NCBI GenBank assembly: GCA_003427395.1
Contig: BFEA01000570.1
Span: forward strand, 691,866-721,570
Reading direction: 5' to 3'
Origin: Chara braunii
Lineage: Eukaryota; Streptophyta; Charophyceae; Charales; Characeae
DNA length: 29,705 nucleotides
Positions 1 to 9,480 of this stretch are shown here, in pieces; position 1 is the stretch's first letter; each line of letters starts with the position of its first letter. A program made the position numbers and the translations under genes. The notes beneath the pieces are model-generated. The model was not told the origin of the DNA and ran no database searches. It saw nothing but the letters and a program-made list of their open reading frames with translations.

Positions 1-105
1 AGAGAGAAAGAGAGAGAGACCGTCATAATTTGGTAATAAAATGCTACGTAGTATCATCCATCACGCCTCCTTGGCCATGCAGGTGCAGACGGCCGGCGGC
101 TTGTT

Positions 106-153
<48 letters not shown>

Positions 154-284
154 AGAAAGAGTGAGAGAGAGAGAGAGAGGGAGAGAGAGAGAGAGAGAGA
201 GCGTCATAATTTGGTAATAAAATGCTACGTAGTATCATCCATGACGCCTCCTTGGCCATGCAGGTGCAGACGGCCGGCAGCTTC

Positions 285-330
<46 letters not shown>

Positions 331-411
331 TCATAATTTGGTAATAAAATGCTACGTAGTATCATCCATCACGCCTCCTTGGCCATGCAGGTGCAGACGG
401 CCGGCAGCTTC

Positions 412-463
<52 letters not shown>

Positions 464-470
464 CGTTTGT
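1..470. repeat. Triplicated ~85-bp segment separated by GA/GT microsatellites
   Basis: Three near-identical copies begin with GTCATAATTTGG at 22, 203 and 330 and run about 82-87 bp, to CAGACGGCCGGC plus a short tail. They differ at only a few positions (for example ATCACG versus ATGACG, and GGCGGC versus GGCAGC). The spacers are microsatellites: (GT)n at about 106-148 and (GA)n at about 155-201, 288-327 and 413-461. Spacing is 181 and 127 bp, with the difference due to microsatellite length. This looks like local tandem duplication, possibly of an older exon or transposon fragment. Open frames through it are dipeptide repeats and are not credible proteins. Confidence 0.9.
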
Positions 471-567
471 ACTCAAGAAAACGCTAAAAAAACGAAAGAA
501 AAAAGAAAATTGACACCAAAATAATCGAACATACAGTTAAGTTTACGACAAATTCGAGAAAAAGTAG

Positions 568-1935
568 TCAAAATACGATATACGTACCGTCGTAGTTGGT
601 CTCGAGAACTTGCTCTAGTTGACTGGCGAGTCTATATGTTGGAGAAGATACTTTCCGTAGAAATCCGTCTGACGTTGGCGGGATTTCGGCGTCCGGTAAC
701 GCTCCCTCGACATCCTTGTTCACACTCTCCGCTTCGTCGTCGTCCATCTCGACCCCACCTTTAGAACCGTCTGCTGCTTTGATATCTTCCTTATCCTCCT
801 CCTCCTCCTCCTCCCTCTTGTTCGAGACCTCATCACCTTCTCCTTCTCCTATATCCCCCTCCCGATTCCCCTTCACTGCTCGGCAAAGGAAACTCCCTCC
901 CCCCCGCCAATGGAATCCAGGTTCAAACCGCAAGAAATAATGCAAACCCTGCCGCCGATCTAAAGGCGCATTCGAGTTAAGCACGTGGCACGCAGAGGCT
1001 AACCCGCCCGCTGATCCGACGGAGCGCGCCGAGCTGTCGCAGCAGGAGGAGAAGAAGGAAGACGAAGACGATGTACAGGTGTACGTAGACGAAGAAGAAG
1101 ATGAAGAAGAAGAAGAAGAAAGGGAGGGTTTAAGTGAAGCGGAGAAGGCAATTTCAAGTTGAAAACTGTCGCGTAAGGCAAATTTACGAGTTCTTAACGG
1201 GTCACTACTGTTGGCCAACGAGACACGAAGCTGAGGTGGACCCTCGACAAGCGCGCCAAAAGGTCGATGACGAGCGTAAGGATATTCACACCGATCCGTA
1301 AAATGATGATGACGAGAACAAAAATCATGCCGTCGAGGGGGCAAACGCGTTCCACGAGGTGGATGGTGGTAGACATGCATGTGAGTGACAGCGTACGAGA
1401 TTCGAGAGATTTGCAACGTAGAGGCAGTCCGTAGGCGACGACGGCGATGTTTCACCGCGAAACTCCGGCCGTAATCATACGTTCCATCGCAGCGCACGAA
1501 AAACTCACAGGTGCCAGTATTGCAGCCCCCCGCTCTTCCATGCAACAATACGACATGCTGCCCTCCACTGACGCCACGTGTATGAGATCTGTGGGCCAGA
1601 CTACTATCGTCACCCCCAAGGTGGCTGTTACTGCTGCTTCGAGCGGCTAACTCTTTCCCACAAACTGTCGGTCCAGAAAGGTTGGGCGCGGCACAAGAAG
1701 CAGCAGGAGTCGCAGCTCGCCACATCCTGCTGCAGGTCTTCTTCCTCTTCGTCCCCTTCTCCTTCTCCTTCTCTTTCTTCTTCTTATTCTTGTTCCCCTT
1801 CGTCTTCCAGGAGTCGCTTCTTCCTCTTCTTCGTCTCCTGCTCCTTTCTATGCGCGTTAGCTGAGATGAGTATGCGCGGTTGTGTATGGATGAACTGTTG
1901 AAGCGTGTACGAAAGGCAGTTGGCCCCTCTTTCAC
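568..1935 (-). CDS. Unrecognised long open frame; only the 3' acidic part (568-~930) looks exon-like
   Basis: A 455-codon open frame on the minus strand with no recognised domain. The N-terminal half is basic and low-complexity (Arg/Lys runs), the middle has a long Ser run, and the C-terminal ~120 residues are acidic (Glu/Asp runs) and end in more ordinary sequence with LASQLEQVLETNYDG. That last stretch is followed on the minus strand by GACG/GTACGT, a good splice-donor match at about 590, so 592-~880 could be an exon of a gene continuing beyond what is visible here. Much of the open frame is explained by trinucleotide-rich DNA that is also open on the plus strand. No function is proposed. 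A spurious open frame is the main alternative. Confidence 0.2.
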   Translation of the reverse strand: MKEGPTAFRTRFNSSSIHNRAYSSQLTRIERSRRRRRGRSDSWKTKGNKNKKKKEKEKEKGTKRKKTCSRMWRAATPAASCAAPNLSGPTVCGKELAARSSSNSHLGGDDSSLAHRSHTRGVSGGQHVVLLHGRAGGCNTGTCEFFVRCDGTYDYGRSFAVKHRRRRLRTASTLQISRISYAVTHMHVYHHPPRGTRLPPRRHDFCSRHHHFTDRCEYPYARHRPFGALVEGPPQLRVSLANSSDPLRTRKFALRDSFQLEIAFSASLKPSLSSSSSSSSSSSTYTCTSSSSSFFSSCCDSSARSVGSAGGLASACHVLNSNAPLDRRQGLHYFLRFEPGFHWRGGGSFLCRAVKGNREGDIGEGEGDEVSNKREEEEEEDKEDIKAADGSKGGVEMDDDEAESVNKDVEGALPDAEIPPTSDGFLRKVSSPTYRLASQLEQVLETNYDGTYIVF

Positions 1936-2257
1936 TATTCACTATTCACTATTCTTCTTCTTCTTGCCTTCCAGCAATCGAAATTGTCAGTCTTCACTAA
2001 ACTAGAATTGACTATACTCGTTCTACGCCGCCTCGCTTCTTTCAGCTTCCCATCACCTTCTATTCTCCCTTTCCTTCCCCTTCCCCCTCCCTTGCACAAC
2101 CATAATCCCCAGCTTGTCTAATACAGCCAATTGGCAATATGATTAAATCTATTTTTTTCTGGTAACAATTATATCTCAAATTGTATGAATATCAATCGGT
2201 CCCTTTCCTTCCTTTCTCGTCAACCGCCGTACGACTGATCTCCTTACCGATCGGGGA
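1936..2257. other. Gene-free, pyrimidine-rich interval
   Basis: No coding region is recognised. The stretch opens with CACTATT repeats (about 1932-1952) and a TTC run ending in TTGCCTTCCAG, which resembles a plus-strand splice acceptor (about 1953-1974) but has no matching exon. A second C/T-rich block lies at 2040-2095. Confidence 0.5.
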
Positions 2258-2444
2258 ATGAAAGAGGCGATCGATCATTTTCAATCCTATTCATCCATCA
2301 ATCAATTAATCAATCAAATTATTATTCAACAAAATCGATCAACTGGTTCGTGTGCGCCTGCATATAGTCGATCAATCAGTCAAAAATCCGTCAGCCGCGT
2401 GCTCCTCATGCGATCGATCAAACGAACCACACTGTCAGGGTGCC

Positions 2445-2519
2445 ATCAATCGATCAATACTCCCAATCAATCGATCAATACTCCCAATCAATCGATCAAT
2501 ATTCCCAATCAATCGAGCG
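2445..2519. repeat. 21-bp minisatellite, ~3.6 copies
   Basis: Units start at 2445, 2466, 2487 and 2508 (partial). Each begins ATCAATCGATCAATA and ends with TCCCA. The first two are identical and the third has a single C-to-T change. The surrounding 2285-2420 is also rich in ATCAATCA and GATCGATC motifs, so the array probably grew from local slippage. Confidence 0.93.
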
Positions 2520-2529
2520 AGGTGTGAAT

Positions 2530-3560
2530 ACGGCCAACCAAGCAATCAGTGCGAGCGTTCATCTGTGTGGCAATTAGTGCCACGAGAGCATATTCTCGAA
2601 GAACCGGAGCTCAGTGAGCGTATGAGGACATCAAATAACGGAAATTTCAGGGCAGGATCAAGAATTGACCGTAGGATTGCCGATCACTGATCGAGCAAGA
2701 GTCTTGGGTTCATCGAATTTCAATTTCGTCTTTTGTTTTTCGCCCACCGACCTTGACTCTAAACGCCCGGACTTTCTTTACCCGCATGGCAAAATCCCTC
2801 CTTTTTTTCTACCCTCCTTTTTTTCTACTCGGTGTTTGTTCAGTTCTAACGAAGGATACCGGCAGCTTCCATGCCAAACCGCCTCGTGCTTTGGGTGACA
2901 GCTGAAGCCTCGAAAACCCGTCGGAGCTTACGAGAGAGATGTCTTAAGAAAAAATAGACCCTTGGGTTCCAAAGAAGTCACGCGCGTATGCGACGTTGAG
3001 CTCCACGTTAACTTCGCTGATCGCTTAACCTCACAATTCTCTACAAACTTGCGCAGCTACACACACGTAATAAATATTAATTAACAGATCAGGAGTGCCA
3101 ATCCCATCGAAAATCGGATGGAAAGAATGATTTCAGCAGTGAAGACCTCTTCTTGAAAAAAAAAAAAGAAAAAAAAAAAAGGAAAACAACAATGAAAAAA
3201 AAACTTCGCCTGTACAAATTTGCATCCGGACAACTTAAAAATGCACCCTTGGCTTTGTTACAAACTTACATCCCGCCAGCTTCCATCCGCAAAGTCAAAA
3301 TCAACCCTCCGCCTCCCCGCGGGCGGCACATCTGCCCTGTGTGTACATACAAAAGCTGTGACCTTCTGACGTAAAAAGGAGCGAACAGACCACACTGCAA
3401 AGACACACTGAAGTCCCTCCTCCCGCCCAACCAAAACTCTCTCAAAATTTTAACAACGTCGTTACCGCGCCTACTTCGCAATTGCTCCCGCTTTCTGTTT
3501 TGCCACCTCAGATTCAAAACCTCAGAGCGCGCTGAAGCAGCTGAGAGTCCGGAAAACGTG
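2530..3560. other. No gene recognised; homopolymer-rich interval
   Basis: Reading all frames gives only short, unlikely peptides. Visible structure is limited to a direct repeat of CCTCCTTTTTTTCTAC at about 2796-2828 and A-runs with scattered G at 3154-3202. Nothing else can be supported. Confidence 0.5.
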
Positions 3561-3569
3561 CGAAGTCAA

Positions 3570-3598
3570 GAGTGGAGAGTGGAGAGTGGAGAGCGGAG
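3570..3598. repeat. 7-bp tandem repeat (AGTGGAG), 4 units
   Basis: AGTGGAG occurs three times in a row, followed by AGCGGAG. A second short array, an 8-bp unit CGCGAAGG, lies at about 3718-3743 with three copies. Both sit in a GC-rich, purine-biased tract that is open in several frames but shows no protein family. Confidence 0.85.
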
Positions 3599-4244
3599 GG
3601 GGCGAGGTCCCACTTGCCGCCGCGATTTTTCGTTTTCCCGCCGGCCGTAAGGTTAGCAAGATCAACGGCCAGAGACGAAGAATCCGATCCGGAAAAGCGG
3701 GACCTCGACCCACAAAGGCGCGAAGGCGCGAAGGCGCGAAGGAGAGGGAAAGGTTTGAAAGGGCGGGAGAAGGCGAGGCAGTAAGGAAAGAAGGAAAAGA
3801 AAAACATACAAATTTTTGTAACGAAATTCTGTACGCTACCGTACCGTATTATTATTATTATAGAAAAGGAAATGAAAGAAAAGAAATATGGTACAGAACA
3901 GAGTTTTCGATTTTTTTTTTTAACTTCTTTCCCACGGACCCTCCAATCAATCAGTCGTTTCGTTGGTCATTACCCGCCGTCCACCGAAACCCCTCTCCGC
4001 CACACGTGCGGGCAGCTCGGGTAGGCGCGGGACGTCCGGAGCGCGTTTATGTTTATGCCACGTCGGCACTTCGCAATAGGCAGTTTTTCCTCTCGTGTTG
4101 GAGACCGCCTCGCCTCGCACCTCGCACTACGCGCGCGCTTTGTTTTGGACCGTAGATTGGTGTCTGCGGCGGCAAAGTAAGAAGAACGATCAGCGTCCTG
4201 GGGTGTAACGATCTCCATCGTGAAATCGAAAGGCGTTCATTCAC

Positions 4245-4310
4245 ATGGCGCCGATGGCGGGGAGGAACGACGATCGCACGGAATCGGCTTCATGTGGTGA
4301 AAGGGTCTGA
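4245..4310 (+). CDS. Possible short ORF or first exon, 21 codons
   Basis: ATGGCGCCGATGGCG gives a strong plant-like start context (ATGGCG) after about 250 bp of GC-rich sequence that could be a leader. The frame runs MAPMAGRNDDRTESAS and stops at 4308-4310. A GTGAAA splice-donor-like site sits inside at about 4297, so it could be the first coding piece of a spliced gene, but no downstream exon was identified. This is a weak call resting on start context alone. Confidence 0.12.
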   Translation: MAPMAGRNDDRTESASCGERV

Positions 4311-4590
4311 AACGTCAGATCGACCGCGCTTTTTTAAATTCATTTCATTATTTTTTTACCAAATCGACCGTGATTCACTTCTCGGGAAGCAATAACAATA
4401 ACAATTGGGCACTCGAAACGAAAGCCGACAAACTTCTTTGACATTCTGTTGGCGGGTGTTGGGGGGGCAAAAAAATCTGCGGACAACCCTGGAACCGGCT
4501 TTCACTCCATGTGCACCGTAGATCGTGAAAAAAAAACGCGCGGCAGAAAGGTCGTGCCGTGCAGAACAATCTCAAAGAGATTTGCATGAA

Positions 4591-5022
4591 TTATGGCGGG
4601 AGAAACCAGAAGGAGAAACAAAACACACAAGAAGAACCGTCCTCGTATGATCGGTGAAGTACATCAGGAACTTGAGTCGTGGGAAGGTACAGGTACACTG
4701 CTCGAGAGATATTTTTGCCGCACTTCGCCAAAGCAGCATCGTCCACATCGACACGTGGTTTGCTTGGGCTCATCTGAGCGCCTGCACCAGTGACCACGAT
4801 CAGGCTGGGGATCCTACGAAGGAGGCATTGGTCACACCGCGTGCTTAGAACAGTCGACCGGACGGACTCACGCATCCCTGCTTCAGTTATGGGAACGGCG
4901 GAAATGCATGCTACGTCAGTATTAACACAGTCGAAGAAGAAGATCATGTTCATGCCAATTGACCACGACATCGAGCCCCCTCCTAGACCAAAACGCCAGC
5001 CATGAAATTGCAGAAGAGCCAT
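4591..5022. other. Region open on both strands; possible decayed coding sequence
   Basis: The minus strand has a 143-codon open frame. The plus strand has two partly overlapping frames (4654-4848 and 4790-5005) that would read as one protein with a single frame change near 4790-4845. The plus-strand peptides (with FAALRQSS and MFMPIDHDIEPPPRP) have ordinary composition, so a decayed plus-strand gene is possible. I do not recognise a family on either strand. It lies upstream of the LINE fragment and could be part of another old repeat. Confidence 0.2.
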
Positions 5023-5034
5023 GAAATTGCAGAA
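5000..5034. repeat. Tandem duplication of 16 bp
   Basis: CCATGAAATTGCAGAA is present at 5000-5015 and again at 5019-5034, a 19-bp period. Confidence 0.9.
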
Positions 5035-5146
5035 TTACCTGGCTTTTTTTATCTTTCCCGGCAAATATACCTTATACCTTCATAACGAACTTTCATGGCA
5101 GAAGTACCTTCCTGATCCCGACAATACCCTACTTTGGGCTTCGCTT

Positions 5147-5402
5147 CACTACTCTCGATATGCACAAAAGACAAAAATCATGGCGGTGTATCTTTCCATG
5201 TTCTAGCTGAAGATTCACTCTCGTTTTGCACATTTCGAGAGTAGTGGAGCGAGGGCCTTTCATTGCAGAAATACCTTTTTTGGATGCAACAAGACCTTTC
5301 TGTCACGGGGATGTGTGCTTTGCTACCTGAACCCCGAATGGGCCGTCGCATAGCTCCGAACGAGGGGGAAGTTCATTCTCATTTTGCACATTTCGAGAGT
5401 GG
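5147..5402. repeat. Three copies of a ~24-bp motif, one inverted
   Basis: CACTACTCTCGATATGCAC (from 5147, followed by AAAA) is the near reverse complement of a segment at 5223-5246 (GTTTTGCACATTTCGAGAG then TAGTG). A third copy, in the same orientation as the second, is at 5381-5402. The first pair could fold into a hairpin of about 24 bp with a 53-nt loop. The arrangement suggests a small degenerate repeat or the remains of a transposon terminus. No transposase is visible. Confidence 0.75.
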
Positions 5403-5436
5403 TGTGGCTATGCCCTTAGGCCTGAAGTAGGTCACA

Positions 5437-5661
5437 GTGGCATTCCACCCCTGGTGCTCAGGGCGGATGCTCTGGTATCCACTCCAGGATTTCGTCTTAC
5501 AGAAAGCTGACTCTTTGCAAGCCATCCGATTAGATCCCGGCCTACCGGCCAAGGTGGTCGCTGATTGGCTATGCAGGGTGGAAGCCTCTTCCCTGATTGC
5601 TGGAGACTGGTTTAGGATGGTGGTCCAGCAGGTAAGCCTGTCCCAGGCAGAAACAGAATAG
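5437..5661 (+). pseudogene. Possible C-terminal end of the LINE upstream ORF
   Basis: A 74-codon plus-strand frame ends 73 bp before the start of the recognisable LINE endonuclease. Its later part (DWLCRVEASSLIAGDWF) has ordinary globular composition. Its position just upstream of ORF2 is where the end of ORF1 lies in LINEs, but no zinc knuckle or other ORF1 motif is seen. The assignment is by position only, and it could equally be unrelated sequence. Confidence 0.25.
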
Positions 5662-5734
5662 GGGCCAGTAGATGGCTCTACTCGAGTACCAGGCTCAAAC
5701 CGCATCCAAGAACTAGGCGGCAAGGACCCCTCTG

Positions 5735-6055
5735 ATGGTCCTTCCCACTAAAATTAGAATTTTAAGTTGGAATGTTGAAGGTTTAGGAGATACCAACAAC
5801 AGACACAAAAGACAGAGGTTAGCTTTAGACCTCCACACAACAAACGTGCAACTTGCCTGTCTGCAAGAAACAAAATTAGATATGCAGAAAATCCAAGACA
5901 TCAGACTGTGGTGGCCTGTGCCGCAGTTCTGGGCGCCTGCGAACGGCACCAGAGAGGGAACCGCTATCCTGCTGCACAATGTAGCGGACCTCTGGTTGGC
6001 GTGTGAGACCAGCCCCTTAGCCTGTTCTCACAGGCCTGTGTTGTATTCAGGGTAG
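5735..6055 (+). pseudogene. LINE retrotransposon ORF2, N-terminal endonuclease fragment
   Basis: The start of an apurinic-like endonuclease (exonuclease-endonuclease-phosphatase fold) that nicks target DNA for target-primed reverse transcription. KIRILSWNVEGLG (residues 6-18) is the first conserved block, CLQETKL (residues 42-48) carries the catalytic Glu at 45, and GTAILLH (about residues 75-81) matches the next core strand. Recognisable LINE sequence stops near residue 90, and the frame ends at a TAG at 6053-6055. The later Asp/Asn and SDH blocks and the whole reverse transcriptase are missing. Keeping the 5' end and losing the 3' end is the reverse of ordinary LINE 5' truncation, so deletion or rearrangement after insertion is likely. 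It cannot work. Confidence 0.8.
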
Positions 6056-6115
6056 TCCAGTCCAGGCCGGTACCTCTGTCGGTACCAGCCAGTCCCGTCC
6101 AGTCCAGTCAGTCCG
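6050..6115. repeat. GTCCAGTCC-rich short repeat with paired GGTACC sites
   Basis: AGTCCAGTCC-like units occur at about 6054-6063 and 6096-6113. Two GGTACC hexamers lie between them at about 6069 and 6082. This is the breakpoint zone where the LINE fragment gives way to the next remnant. Confidence 0.6.
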
Positions 6116-6615
6116 ATGGGGTATACCCCAGCTGTTGTCTGTTTTCCGATTCATTCTGCATTCGCACATTTTGGAGTACGTGCATTGGAGTCTTGCGTGG
6201 GAGCTGCGCTGTGCCATCTCGCTCCTCCCTCATCCTCCATCTCCGTTTGTATCCCAGGCGGAGCACCTCACCCGGTGGGTCCGCTACATTGGTATGAGAG
6301 CGGGATCGATCCTTGATCCCGCCTACCCACCGTGGTCATCCCGCTGTCCGGTGGCGGACGGTGCTGTACTTTCCCGCTTGGGAAAGTAGTGAAGAAGATC
6401 TGGCCGCCATCATTACGGGCGCCACGGAGCTGCAGCAGGCGAAAAGCAGCATTGTGGTGGCTGCAATCATTGCGGGCGGCAGCAGCGCTTGGCTGCTTCT
6501 GGCAGAGGGCCGAAGCAGCAAGATCCGCCAGCCCGACTGGTTGCGCTGTCAGATTTCGGCTGCGAAAATTTTCTTTCTGATGGTGATCACACAGTTTGCG
6601 GCGCGCGGGGTTTGA
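6116..6615 (+). pseudogene. Frameshifted coding remnant of unknown family
   Basis: Two overlapping plus-strand frames look like one protein with one frame change near 6330-6370. The first (6135-6389) includes LEYVHWSLAWELRC and LTRWVRYIGMRAGS. The second (6313-6615) includes LYFPAWESSEEDLAAIITG and an Ala/Ile-rich stretch followed by LLLAEGRSSKI. Composition is normal for a folded protein. I cannot assign a domain. Because the next element in line is a retrotransposon with unusual post-integrase ORFs, it may be an accessory ORF from a related older element, but that is inference. It ends about 35 bp before the LTR copy starts. Confidence 0.4.
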
Positions 6616-7365
6616 ACCCGGGCGGACGGTGGCGGCGGACGTTACGGGAATGTGACGAACCACTTCCCGACCCCGTCTTATCTTTCGTACCCCTTGACTC
6701 AATTCCTTCTTTTGTATCATACTGGCCCAACAAAGCCCCTGTCGCTTTCCTTGATTTCTGGTGCCTTGTTTGGGCCCCCATTTTTCGGAGGTTCTATTGA
6801 TTCTTGGAATTTTGCTTTTTGTAATTCGGGAAATGCATGGGAAATTGCGTGCGCCTTAGCAAGCGCACTAGGAATCGGGTTCGACAGTTAGGAATTTCGG
6901 AATAAGCGGAACCCGATCTGTCTTTTTTTTGTGCATGAATATTCTCGGTCACGTCGGAAAAAACTCTAGGAATTTTGTGAGAATACGGATAGGCATAGGA
7001 CTTTTTTTTCCCTCGTTGACTTTCGCGCGCGGATATGGTGATTTCAATTTTTGAATTGGTTTAGGACATAGGCAAGCTGTAACTGTTTTGGTGTTTTTTT
7101 CTCTTGTTGTCGGCGCCGCTCATACGAGCTCCCTCCTCCTTATTTCCCGCGTCATTCTTCCCCCGTGCTCTCTTCTCTCTCCCTTCCCCCTCCTCTTCTT
7201 CCCCTATCGCAACTGTTTTCCCTCTCTCTGCTCTTCGCGCGCCTGTTTTCCTTTCTTGATCATCTGAATCTTGGACCCGTCTCGCGCTGCTTCTCGCGCC
7301 TCTTTCCTTCTCGCCCTTCAACCTTGGCTCACGAAAACCGGTCGATCCTTCGATTACCCCCGCTC

Positions 7366-7422
7366 ACCAATCAGACGCGTTGAGTAAGAGGATCTTCCTA
7401 TTGCGCGACGAATCTGATTGGT
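7366..7422. promoter_or_regulatory. Inverted pair of CCAAT boxes in the LTR
   Basis: ACCAATCAGA (7366-7375) and TCTGATTGGT (7413-7422) form a perfect 10-bp inverted repeat. The same pair is kept in the 3' LTR at about 18987-19043. CCAAT boxes are known NF-Y sites. The pair lies about 120-180 bp upstream of the TATA-like motif, as expected for an LTR promoter. Function is inferred from position and from conservation between the copies. Confidence 0.5.
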
Positions 7423-7543
7423 TGAACATTGGGTTCCGAAGGATCAACATGGCTTCCCTTGAGCGCCCCCCGCAGAATCTTTTCCTCCTACACCTCGATT
7501 TCCCCTCCGCCTTCTCTTCCTTCTGTCTTCCTTCTTGCAACTA

Positions 7544-7550
7544 TAAATTC
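7544..7550 (+). promoter_or_regulatory. TATA box candidate of the 5' LTR
   Basis: TATAAAT within AACTATAAATTCCGC. The 3' LTR has AACTATAATTCCGC at the matching place, one base shorter. It would put transcription start near 7575, making U3 about 0.9 kb and R-U5 long. No other TATA motif in a better position was noticed in the LTR. Confidence 0.5.
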
Positions 7551-9386
7551 CGCAAGCGCGCCCGCAAATCTCTCTTACATTTTCAACTTGCAAGCCAACT
7601 TCCGGGAAGCAGTGGCTAGGTGATGCGTTTGGTGCGAGTCGAAAAGTCCTGACGGGCTGACTGTAGGCTGGCCGGTTGCGCGCTTGATCGCCACGACAGA
7701 CTGCGGGATCCGGGCGAGTCAAGTCGAGCTTGCGTCAGCGGGGTGACGATCGCAGCGGCGGAAGTTAGCACGCGACGACCGGGATCGTCGGTGAGGGTAT
7801 GAGGATCGGTAATTGGAGTTGAGTGGATGATTGACCCAAGGCCATATTAGAATTTCACTGCGAATGCGCCTTCACTGTTGTGGATCATTTTTCTTTGGAG
7901 TGAGTTCACGGCTGCGAAGCCGAACGTTCTCTTTTCGGATCCCAGTGTCTCCTGTCTCGACATTTTTCGCCCATCTCTCCCCTTTCTCTCTTTGATCTGA
8001 ATGATGATGTGGTATGAGTCTGTCTCTCCTGAGAACATAAGTGAATCCTTGTGATTTCCTGCGCAAAAGAACTTCTTCCGGAACTCTTCCATTAGTTTCC
8101 TGGGTAATCCCCGGATGCCAAGGAACTCAATCATCTTGTCTTGTGAACGGTGGATGCGTGTGTACTATCCCCCGATTTATTTCTGATTTGGGGAGGGAGT
8201 TGCACCATTGTCATTTTCGCACCTTCCACAGTGGATGTATGCATAGAAAGGAAAATGTTTGTATGTGAATATTGTTTTGGTTAGACCCAGAGCTCGACGG
8301 GATCTTGTTAGAGAATGCGAGAGTGTTTAGATTTGTCGTTCTGAATGCACTGCACATGCCATCTGCCTTATACTGCACGACATCTGCAGCCAGTCTGCGG
8401 TGCAGCCTCGAAAGAGCAAGGAGCCTCGGATTTACGTCGATCTGGCCTACTGAACCTGAGTCGCGGGTTGGTCCCTCGAAACTCCAACCCGATTACTGCA
8501 TGGTTGTATGAACTCTGTAAAATGCTTCTCTCGTGTCGAAAGGAAGGAAAATATTAGTTGGTTTTTACGATTGTGCTTTTTGATGACGTCTCGTGGTTTT
8601 TTCAAACTCATTTCAATTGATTGACATGTGGAGTGACAGACACACCTCGATTGGGCGCCAACCTCCCGTGTCTCCCACGCCAACGCGCCCCTTCCCTTAG
8701 AACGAGGAAAGGACACGTGTTTGCGAGTGGGACGTACGAGAGGTTGTCGCACGGATCGGCAGACGATATTACTTCCCTCTCGAAAATCGTTGTTCTGGAT
8801 TCGTGGACACGGACTTTGTCATTGTCAATACGCACTTCCCGCTTTACTCAGTATTGTTGCCATTTAACGAGCTGATCGTCATTCTGTGGGCGGCAGTGGC
8901 ACCCCATTGGCCTCAAACCCTATACACTGAGTGCCAACGTTTCGACCGCTACAAATCAAAGGGCTTCCACTACCGAATACGGAGTGAAGACGAGCACAAG
9001 GAAAGAGCCACGCGGCTGAGACCCTCCACGTCGGACTCGGACCTGACCAACGAGCGACGTCGGGACTTGATACGGAAACGAGACACGAAGAGTGTACCGA
9101 AGTCCTTTCGCCCTAAACGAAGAGCCGTAGCGCGGTGGGAAGTTCGACAATACTTTTTGGATTGAATTTGGATTTTTCTCTTTTCGCGCCGTGCCCGCGC
9201 GCGCATTCCGTGACGCGAGAAAGCAACCGACTTACTTCATCGGGCCAACACGGGGGATTTCAGTTCTGTCTGTGTCCCCACACTCAATTTTCCAAAAATC
9301 ATTGGCACACCCCATCTTGCTGTTTTCCTGGGCCTTCTTTCCGCACCCTTAGCACTGCGAACGGAAGACAGCACAGGGCGTGAGGT

Positions 9387-9398
9387 TGGTATCGGAGC
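9387..9398 (+). promoter_or_regulatory. Primer-binding site, plant-type initiator-Met tRNA
   Basis: TGGTATCGGAGC differs by one base from TGGTATCAGAGC, the usual plant initiator-Met tRNA 3'-end complement. This is where minus-strand cDNA synthesis would be primed. It lies 94 bp before the open gag frame, and fixes the 5' LTR end at or just before 9386. It is the best taxonomic clue in the window. Confidence 0.88.
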
Positions 9399-9480
9399 CG
9401 ACTCGTGTCGGTTCTGATGATAGTAAGCCGAACTGACGAGAGGTAGAAGAAGTCCTCAACCTGCTCATCGAGATCACCCG

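Larger units (their letters stand above)
6651..9386 (+). repeat. 5' LTR (homology 6651-9003, inferred end ~9375-9386)
   Basis: Begins TGTGACGAACCACTT and matches 18274 onward. In the first ~235 bp I count about 18 differences by eye, roughly 92% identity. The match to the 3' copy stops at about 9003, but the PBS lies at 9387. The last ~380 bp are therefore probably true LTR sequence that the truncated 3' copy has lost; a CACA at 9373-9376 or the base before the PBS would be the end. A 21-bp stretch at about 8367-8387, lying between two CATCTGC repeats, is missing from the 3' copy and looks like a slippage deletion there. No protein is encoded; open frames inside are incidental. Confidence 0.85.

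Noticed and set aside
941-1162. Plus-strand acidic open frame (Glu/Asp runs ending at TGA 1160-1162)
   Set aside because: It has no ATG, overlaps the minus-strand open frame, and its composition is explained by GAA-type trinucleotide repeats. Coding cannot be decided.
3586-4155. 189-codon plus-strand open frame
   Set aside because: Starts inside a 7-bp repeat, crosses an 8-bp repeat, an ATT microsatellite and a T-run. The peptide is low-complexity with no domain.
6603-6622. GGGGTTTGAACCCGGG, resembling a tRNA B box
   Set aside because: Differs from the B-box consensus, and no A box, cloverleaf or SINE-like tail could be found around it.
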